A stretch of DNA of 11,695 nucleotides, taken from NCBI GenBank assembly GCA_020354085.1, contig CP070641.1, forward strand, positions 126,627 to 138,321, written 5' to 3'. Positions 6,835 to 11,695 of this stretch are shown here, piece by piece (positions within the stretch are counted from its first letter, which is position 1; each line of letters opens with the position of its first letter). A program made the position numbers and the translations under genes. The notes beneath the pieces were generated by a model. The model saw only the letters and a program-made list of their open reading frames with translations. It was not told the DNA's origin and searched no databases. The stretch is from Pseudomonadota bacterium (GTDB taxonomy: Bacteria > Pseudomonadota > Gammaproteobacteria > Acidiferrobacterales > Sulfurifustaceae).

Positions 6835-7432
6835 CCTTTTCGCCTTGGTCTCCCGCGGACGCCGGGGCCTTGGCCACGATGACCATGGCCGGCCGTAACA
6901 CCCGGTCATGAATGAGAAAACCCTTCTGCACGACGGTAACGATGTGGTTGGGGGCAACGTCCCCGGACTCGACCATGCTGATCGCCTGGTGGCGATTGGG
7001 GTCGAATTTCTCCCCTTGGGGATCGATCACTGTCACACCGAACTTCTGCATGGCGCCGTCCATGAGCTTGAGGGTCAGGTCGAGACCTTCGCGCATTTTC
7101 TGTACTGCGCTCGCGCTGTCGGCCTGAATGTCGACCGTGCGCGCCAGATCGAGGCTGTCACGCACCGCCAGCAGTTCCTCGGCAAAGCGCTCGATACCGA
7201 ACTTGCGCGCGGCCGCGACATCCTGCTCGGCACGCCGCCGCACATTCTCCATTTCGGCCTTGGCGCGCATAAAACGATCGATGTTTTCTGCCGCGTGGGC
7301 GCGCGTCGCCTCCAGGTCGGCCTGTAGCTGTTTCACCAACTCGTCGCCGGCCGTGGACTCCGGTGTCGCAACCGTATCTGGCTCCGGGGCCGGCTGCGCA
7401 CCGGTCGTGGTCAACTCCTCGTTCTGACTCAT
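6830..7432 (-). CDS. grpE: Nucleotide exchange factor GrpE
   Basis: Dimeric exchange factor that releases ADP from DnaK and so restarts its substrate cycle. The 200-residue length is typical. A disordered Pro/Thr/Glu-rich N-terminus (1-28) is followed by a long helix predicted to form the dimer coiled coil (about 30-95, with ENIDRFMRAKAEMENVRRR), a helical segment (about 105-132), and the beta-wing domain that contacts DnaK (about 133-188), with NRHQAISMV and the C-terminal signature VVQKGFLIHDRVLRPAMVIVAK split across 168-188. The start at 7432 gives MSQNEELTTT. Its nearest purine-rich site, GGAG, is 12 bases away, so translation initiation may be weak. It begins 48 bases after hrcA and ends 80 bases before dnaK. 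Confidence 0.98.
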   Translation of the reverse strand: MSQNEELTTTGAQPAPEPDTVATPESTAGDELVKQLQADLEATRAHAAENIDRFMRAKAEMENVRRRAEQDVAAARKFGIERFAEELLAVRDSLDLARTVDIQADSASAVQKMREGLDLTLKLMDGAMQKFGVTVIDPQGEKFDPNRHQAISMVESGDVAPNHIVTVVQKGFLIHDRVLRPAMVIVAKAPASAGDQGEKA

Positions 7433-7472
7433 AACGAATAAAAACTCCGAGAACGCCTGAAGAATAAAGGGG

Positions 7473-7501
7473 AAATAAGGCTAGTGCCCGGGACTTTCAA
7501 G
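7473..7501 (-). promoter_or_regulatory. Possible sigma-32-type promoter for grpE
   Basis: On the minus strand CTTGAA (7501-7496, a full match to the RpoH -35) is followed by 15 bases and CCTTATTT (7480-7473), 6 of 8 to CCCCATTT. The -35 lies in the last codons of hrcA, the same layout as the dnaK promoter at the end of grpE, which supports it. The -10 is imperfect. A nearby CCCCTTTAT fits the -10 better but is 23 bases from the -35, which is too far. Confidence 0.45.
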
Positions 7502-8551
7502 ACGCCCGCCACGCTCGCCGTGACTGAGCGCGCTCGACAGGAGCCGAGCCGTGATGTCGACAATGGGAATCACATGCTCGTAGGCGATACGGGTGGGGCC
7601 GATCACGCCCAGCGTCCCGACGATCTGGCCGTCGATGGTATACGGAGCGGTGACGAGGCTACAGTCTGCGAGCGGCTCATAACGCGACTCGCTGCCGATA
7701 AATATTTTTACACCCCCTGCGCGCACGCTCTGATCGAGGAGTTGCAGCAAATCGCGCTTGGTATTGAAGGCGTCGAACAAGCGCCTGAGCTTGCGCATGT
7801 CGCCCAACTCCGGGAAGTCCATCAGGTTTGATTCCCCGCTTACCAACAAGTCCTCTGACTCGGCGCGCTCGGTGGCAAATGCGCGGCTTGCCATCGTCAC
7901 CGCGAGCTGCATGACGCGCTGCATATCATCACTCGCCTCACGCATCTCGGCCACCAAGGCCTGTTTGACCTCGGCCAGTAGCTTGCCGCTGTAGGTATCG
8001 TTGAAATAGTTGGCCGCGCGCGAGAGTTCGGTATCCTCGTAGTCGCGTTCCGTGGTGATGACACGGTTATGAACCTGGCCGTCCTGGGTCACGATAATCA
8101 CGAGGATGCGGCCCTTGGACAGCTGCACGAAATCGATGTGGCGAAAAGCGCTCGCCTCGTCACGCCTGGGCAAGACCACCAAGCCTGCAAGCCGGCTGAC
8201 CTCCGACAGCATGTGCGAGGCGCATTCCATGAGTTGCTGTGGATCGTGGCTGGGATCGAACTCACAGCGCAGCTTGCTCACCTCACCGGAATCGAGCGGC
8301 TTGACCTTCAATAGCGTGTCGATGAAGACCCGGTAACCCTTCTCGGTCGGCACCCGTCCCGCCGAGGTATGCGGCGAACGTATAAGTCCCAGCTCCTCGA
8401 GATCGGCCATGACGTTGCGCACGGTCGCGGGCGACAGATCGAGCCCCATGTGACGCGAGAGCGTGCGCGAACCGACTGGCTGGCCTTCGGCGATGTAACG
8501 CTCGATCAGGGTCTTGAGAAGAACTTCCGCGCGGGTGCTGAGTGTGGTCAT
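7481..8551 (-). CDS. hrcA: Heat-inducible transcription repressor HrcA
   Basis: Dimeric repressor that binds the CIRCE operator and is thought to need the GroE chaperonin to stay active, so misfolded protein relieves repression. It has 356 residues, slightly above the usual roughly 340-350. The N-terminal winged helix covers about 1-75, with YIAEGQPVGSRTLSR (19-33), ATVRNVMADLEELGLI (42-57) and SAGRVPTEKGYRVFID (63-78). A GAF-like core runs through the middle. The conserved C-terminal block is GVIGPTRIAYEHVIPIVD (315-332). The start ATG at 8549-8551 has AGGG 8 bases upstream. It heads the grpE-dnaK-dnaJ operon and lies just downstream of a CIRCE site, so it very likely represses itself. Confidence 0.97.
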   Translation of the reverse strand: MTTLSTRAEVLLKTLIERYIAEGQPVGSRTLSRHMGLDLSPATVRNVMADLEELGLIRSPHTSAGRVPTEKGYRVFIDTLLKVKPLDSGEVSKLRCEFDPSHDPQQLMECASHMLSEVSRLAGLVVLPRRDEASAFRHIDFVQLSKGRILVIIVTQDGQVHNRVITTERDYEDTELSRAANYFNDTYSGKLLAEVKQALVAEMREASDDMQRVMQLAVTMASRAFATERAESEDLLVSGESNLMDFPELGDMRKLRRLFDAFNTKRDLLQLLDQSVRAGGVKIFIGSESRYEPLADCSLVTAPYTIDGQIVGTLGVIGPTRIAYEHVIPIVDITARLLSSALSHGERGGRLESPGH

Positions 8552-8569
8552 TGATACGGCCCTGCGGCA

Positions 8570-8599
8570 AATCTAGCACTCTCGTACGTTGAGTGCCAA
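8570..8599 (-). promoter_or_regulatory. hrcA operon promoter overlapped by CIRCE
   Basis: On the minus strand TTGGCA (8599-8594, 5 of 6 to TTGACA) is followed by an 18-base spacer and TAGATT (8575-8570, 4 of 6 to TATAAT). The -35 lies wholly in one CIRCE arm and the -10 touches the other, so bound HrcA would block RNA polymerase directly. The predicted start is near 8563, giving a leader of only about 12 bases that begins with the AGGG Shine-Dalgarno. Confidence 0.6.
8573..8599. promoter_or_regulatory. CIRCE operator (HrcA binding site)
   Basis: CTAGCACTC (8573-8581), nine bases, then GAGTGCCAA (8591-8599). This matches the CIRCE consensus TTAGCACTC-N9-GAGTGCTAA at 16 of 18 arm positions with exact spacing. 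It lies 21 bases before the hrcA start, in the region shared with nadK. Only this one copy is seen in the window. Confidence 0.93.
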
Positions 8600-8628
8600 G
8601 CCGGCTTTCCGTCGCCCTCATCCATCGC

Positions 8629-8650
8629 GCGAAAACGCGGCGATTTTCGC
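8629..8650. repeat. GCGAAAA-N8-TTTTCGC palindrome upstream of nadK
   Basis: A perfect 7-base inverted repeat (8629-8635 and 8644-8650) around an 8-base centre, in the divergent hrcA-nadK region, 54 bases before the nadK ATG and 30 bases from the CIRCE. It has no T-tract beyond its own arm and does not look like a terminator. It may be an operator for nadK or for hrcA, but no known regulator's site is recognised and no convincing nadK promoter was found beside it. Confidence 0.4.
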
Positions 8651-8703
8651 ACCGTTGGCCCTGCCCGCCCCCCATGCTAGCTTTACGCTTTCTGCGCACG
8701 AGC

Positions 8704-9576
8704 ATGATCAAGAAGGCAATCAAGGCCGTCGGCCTCTTCGGCAAATACCAGGATCCGGCCGTCGGCGGCCATGTCGCGCGCCTCGCCGACTATCTTCGCG
8801 CACGCAAGCTGCAAGTGATCGTGGAAGATGCCACGGCCGCGGTGGTGCCGACCGGTGACCTGCCGCACCGCTCGGTTGCCGAGCTCTGCCCCATCATTGA
8901 CCTGGCGGTCGTGGTGGGAGGTGATGGCACCCTGCTCAACGCCGCGCGCAGCCTCGCCCCCTGCCGTGTCCCTATTATTGGTGTCAACCTCGGACGACTC
9001 GGTTTTCTCACCGATATCGCCGCCGACACCATGCTCGAAGAGATCGGCCAGATCCTCGACGGAGATCATCAAATCGAACAGCGGCTCCTGCTCAGCGCCG
9101 AGATCATGCGCAAGGGCAAGATCGTGCACAGCGCCACCGCCTTTAATGACGTCATCGTCACCAAGCGCGACATTGCGCGCCTGATCGAATTCGAAATCTA
9201 CTTGGGTGGGGAATTCGTCATCGACAGTCGCGCCGATGGCCTCATCGTCGCGAGCCCCACCGGCTCGACCGCCTACGCCATGTCGGCGGGCGGCCCGATC
9301 TTGCATCCGGGGTTACCCGCGATCGCCTTGGTGCCGATCTGTCCGCATACCCTGAGCTTCCGCCCGATCGTCGTGTCGAGCGACAGCACGGTGGAAATTG
9401 TCATGGTGGAACGCACGCCGCACGCGCACGTGACCTTCGACGGTCAGCTGGATTTCCCGCTCGAGCCCGGCGACCGTATTTACGTGCGCCGGGCCGACAC
9501 CCCGGTAGAATTGATTCACCCCTCGCGCCGCAGTCATTTCGAAGTGCTGCGCGCCAAGCTCTTCTGGGGCAAGTAA
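8704..9576 (+). CDS. nadK: NAD kinase
   Basis: Phosphorylates NAD to NADP, the only de novo source of NADP, in the cytoplasm. With the ATG at 8704 it is 290 residues, the normal length, beginning MIKKAIKAVGLFGK. The family motifs are present: VVVGGDGTLL with GGDG at 72-75 (catalytic D74), GVNLGRLGFLTD (93-104), the FNDV segment (N148, D149) that binds NAD, SPTGSTAY with TGST at 186-189, and SAGGPILHP (194-202). The C-terminal block is VELIHPSRRSHFEVLRAKLFWG. The frame stays open upstream to a GTG at 8593, but that would add a non-conserved Arg-rich leader and start inside CIRCE. The Shine-Dalgarno before 8704 is weak. recN follows after 6 bases, so the two are likely transcribed together. Confidence 0.96.
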   Translation: MIKKAIKAVGLFGKYQDPAVGGHVARLADYLRARKLQVIVEDATAAVVPTGDLPHRSVAELCPIIDLAVVVGGDGTLLNAARSLAPCRVPIIGVNLGRLGFLTDIAADTMLEEIGQILDGDHQIEQRLLLSAEIMRKGKIVHSATAFNDVIVTKRDIARLIEFEIYLGGEFVIDSRADGLIVASPTGSTAYAMSAGGPILHPGLPAIALVPICPHTLSFRPIVVSSDSTVEIVMVERTPHAHVTFDGQLDFPLEPGDRIYVRRADTPVELIHPSRRSHFEVLRAKLFWGK

Positions 9577-9582
9577 AACGCC

Positions 9583-11256
9583 GTGCTTACCCAGTTGTTC
9601 ATTCGCGACTTCGCGATCGTGAAAACTCTTGAGCTTGCGCTCGAACCGGGCTTCACGGTGCTCACTGGCGAGACCGGCGCCGGCAAGTCGATTCTGATCG
9701 ATGCACTCGCACTCGCGCTCGGTGAGCGCGCCGAGAGCCATGTGATTCGCGCCGGCTGCCGGCGCGCCGAGGTCACCGCCAGTTTCGCGCTCAAACCGAA
9801 CTCGGACGCCGCCAAATGGCTCAAGGCCCAGGACCTGTTCGATGACGCCGAGTGCCTGCTACGGCGCGTGGTGGAGGCCGATAAGGGATCGAAGGGCTAT
9901 ATCAACGGCCGGCCAGTGCCGATTCAAATGCTACGTGAGTTGGGTGAACTGCTGGTCGATTTGCACGGCCAACACGAGCACCAATCACTGCTCAAGCGCG
10001 AGGCGCAGCGCCAGATACTCGATGACTATGCCGGGCTTACGCCCACGACCGAGAACCTGGCCGAACAGTTCCACGCGCTGCGCGCGCTCGAAGAGCGGCT
10101 GGCGACGCTTACTCGCGAGTCGGCGGATCGCACCGCGCGCGTGGACTTGCTGCGCTACCAAGTGCGCGAGTTCGAGGCCCTGAAGCTAAGCGCCGAAGAG
10201 ATTCCCCAGATCGAAGAGGAGTACGCCCGCCTCGCCAACGGCGCCGAATTACTACAGGGCGCGCAAGAAGTGGTTCAAGCCGCGTACGACGACGATGAAA
10301 ACTCGATTTCCCGGCAACTTGCACGCGCCCAGGGCAAGCTCGAGGGGTTAAGCCGCTATGACGCCAAGCTTGCCGAGATTGCCACGCTCCTTAACGAAGC
10401 AACCATTCAAGTCGATGAAGCAGCGGCGCAGCTGCACGGTTACTTGGACGGCCTCGAACTTGATCCGGAGCGCTTGCAGTGGCTGGAAGATCGCATCGGC
10501 ACCATCCACGATCTCTCACGCAAGCATAAGGTGAAACCCGAAGAGCTGCCGGCCTTGTTCGAGCAGCTACGCACAGAGTTGGGCGACCTTGAGCACTTCG
10601 ACACGAATGTTGCAAAGCTCGCGGAAGATATTGAAAAGACCCGCGCCGGGTATTTCAAGCTCGCGCGCGAAGTGTCGCGCCAGCGCAAACTCGCTGCCAA
10701 GAAGCTCGCCGACAAAGTCACAGCGCGTATGCAAGAGCTTGGCATGCCGGGCGGACGCTTCGAGGTCAATCTCACCGCCCTCCCGGACGGCGAGATGTCG
10801 GCGTACGGCGTCGAGCGTATCGAATTCCTGGTGAGCGCCAATCCCGGGCAACCGCCGCTGCCGCTCACCAAGGTGGCCTCCGGAGGCGAGCTGTCACGCA
10901 TCTCGCTCGCCCTGCAAGTGGAAACGGCGAGCCTCGGACGCATCCCAACCCTGATCTTCGACGAAGTTGATGTCGGCGTGGGTGGACGGGTGGCGGAGAT
11001 CGTCGGCCAGCAGCTGCGTGCTCTCGGCAAGGCACGCCAAGCGCTGTGCATCACCCATCTTGCCCAGGTCGCCGCGCTTGGCCACCAACATTTGGCCGTT
11101 TCCAAGCGCACCAAGGACGGGGCGGTGCAGACCGATGTGCAGACGCTCACCGACACCGCGCGCATCAAGGAGATCGCGCGTATGATCGGCGGCGTGGAAA
11201 TCAGCAAACAGACCTTGGCGCATGCCGAGGACATGCTAAGCCGTGCCTCGGCCTGA
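9583..11256 (+). CDS. recN: DNA repair protein RecN
   Basis: SMC-like ATPase that helps hold broken DNA ends and sister chromosomes together during recombinational repair of double-strand breaks. It has 557 residues, typical for RecN. Walker A is GETGAGKS (29-36). LLVDLHGQHEHQSLL (123-137) matches the RecN Q-loop region. Predicted coiled-coil arms lie at about 155-220 and 320-385 around a short central part. The ABC signature is VASGGELSRISLALQ (431-445), Walker B TLIFDEVDVGVGG (456-468) with D460 and E461, and the H-loop is CITHLAQVAALG (H492). The start is GTG at 9583, six bases after nadK; it matches the usual MLTQLxIRDFAIV beginning, although no good Shine-Dalgarno is near. No LexA-type SOS box is seen upstream. 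Confidence 0.97.
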   Translation: MLTQLFIRDFAIVKTLELALEPGFTVLTGETGAGKSILIDALALALGERAESHVIRAGCRRAEVTASFALKPNSDAAKWLKAQDLFDDAECLLRRVVEADKGSKGYINGRPVPIQMLRELGELLVDLHGQHEHQSLLKREAQRQILDDYAGLTPTTENLAEQFHALRALEERLATLTRESADRTARVDLLRYQVREFEALKLSAEEIPQIEEEYARLANGAELLQGAQEVVQAAYDDDENSISRQLARAQGKLEGLSRYDAKLAEIATLLNEATIQVDEAAAQLHGYLDGLELDPERLQWLEDRIGTIHDLSRKHKVKPEELPALFEQLRTELGDLEHFDTNVAKLAEDIEKTRAGYFKLAREVSRQRKLAAKKLADKVTARMQELGMPGGRFEVNLTALPDGEMSAYGVERIEFLVSANPGQPPLPLTKVASGGELSRISLALQVETASLGRIPTLIFDEVDVGVGGRVAEIVGQQLRALGKARQALCITHLAQVAALGHQHLAVSKRTKDGAVQTDVQTLTDTARIKEIARMIGGVEISKQTLAHAEDMLSRASA

Positions 11257-11695
11257 TCCGGCGACTTCGCTCGCGCCCGCTGCGACCGTGCGCGCCGCGG
11301 CGATTGGCGACGTACCCACCATCCATCACCTGCTCGAAATCTACGCGCAGCAGGGCAATCTGCTGCCGCGCACCATGAGCGAGCTCTATCGGCACCTGCG
11401 TGATTTCTTTGTCATCGAGATTGATGGACAAGTCGTGGCCTGCGGAGCGCTCGAGATATTTACCGACCAGTTGGGCGAGGTACGCAGCCTTGTGGTCGAC
11501 GACGCCTACAAGAATCGTGGTCTCGGTCGGCTGCTGGTCAATCGCATCGCCGACGAGGCATGCACTCTGGGACTCAAGCGCCTCATGGCGCTGACTTATG
11601 TGCCTGCCTTTTTCCACAAGCTCGGCTTTCAAACCGTGCCCAAGGAAACGCTTCCGGAAAAAGTCTGGAGCGTGTGCGTGAAGTGCTACAAGTTT
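11243..11695 (+). CDS. GNAT N-acetyltransferase, ArgA-like (partial, 3' end missing)
   Basis: Acetyl-CoA-dependent transferase resembling short, single-domain N-acetylglutamate synthases (first step of arginine synthesis). Features I recognise from that group are LLPRTMSELYRHLRDFFV (about 41-58), VACGALEIF (about 65-73), GEVRSLVVDDAYKNRGLG (about 78-95, the acetyl-CoA loop NRGLGR), LTYVPAFFHKLGF (about 116-128), and the late KVWSVCVKCYKF with two cysteines. The family usually goes on with a further few residues after KF, so only a short tail is probably missing. The start is uncertain: GTG at 11243 overlaps recN by 14 bases, while GTG at 11288 gives MRAAAIGDV, which begins nearer the domain. 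The substrate is inferred; a generic acetyltransferase role is possible. Confidence 0.85.
   Translation, partial: MPRPDPATSLAPAATVRAAAIGDVPTIHHLLEIYAQQGNLLPRTMSELYRHLRDFFVIEIDGQVVACGALEIFTDQLGEVRSLVVDDAYKNRGLGRLLVNRIADEACTLGLKRLMALTYVPAFFHKLGFQTVPKETLPEKVWSVCVKCYKF

Noticed and set aside
8655..8683. Possible nadK promoter TTGGCC-N17-TAGCTT, and a sigma-32-like CCCCATGC near 8670
   Set aside because: The -10 matches only 3 of 6. The CCCCATGC has no CTTGAA at a proper distance and lies in a C-rich run.
8593..8703. Upstream extension of nadK to the GTG at 8593
   Set aside because: The extra 37 residues are not like NAD kinases, the start lies inside a CIRCE arm, and the ATG at 8704 gives the normal length.

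Overview
The window is a stretch of GC-rich bacterial chromosome (about 60% G+C by eye) carrying conserved housekeeping and stress genes. The gene order (hrcA-grpE-dnaK-dnaJ-dapB-carA-carB on the minus strand, nadK-recN-acetyltransferase divergent on the plus strand) and the protein sequences suggest a non-enteric gammaproteobacterium. Enteric bacteria and pseudomonads lack HrcA, whereas several other gamma- and betaproteobacterial groups keep hrcA at the head of the dnaK operon. I cannot name the genus. There are no insertion sequences, phage genes, CRISPR arrays, tRNAs or rRNAs, and no gene-free stretch longer than about 150 bases.

Minus-strand arm, read from about 8600 down to 1. A promoter overlapped by a CIRCE operator (8573-8599) leads into hrcA (heat-shock repressor), then grpE (nucleotide exchange factor), dnaK (Hsp70) and dnaJ (Hsp40). 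Strong or partial sigma-32-type promoters overlap the last codons of the gene before grpE and before dnaK. The operon therefore appears to have HrcA repression at its head and heat-shock sigma factor entry points inside it. After dnaJ, a good sigma-70-type promoter with an operator-like dyad precedes dapB (lysine and peptidoglycan precursor synthesis). A 34-base hairpin spans the annotated start of carA. carA and carB (carbamoyl-phosphate synthetase for arginine and pyrimidines) follow; carB runs off the left edge. A small array of 14-base repeats fills the carA-carB gap, and inverted copies lie inside the carA 3' end.

Plus-strand arm, from about 8700 to the right edge. nadK (NAD kinase) is followed after 6 bases by recN (SMC-like double-strand-break repair ATPase). 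recN overlaps by 14 bases a GNAT acetyltransferase resembling short, ArgA-type N-acetylglutamate synthases; it is cut by the right edge.

I do not see a previously undescribed multi-gene system. The unusual content is regulatory and structural: layered heat-shock control, the repeat array that appears to have become part of CarA, the start-codon hairpin of carA, and the dyads upstream of dapB and nadK.
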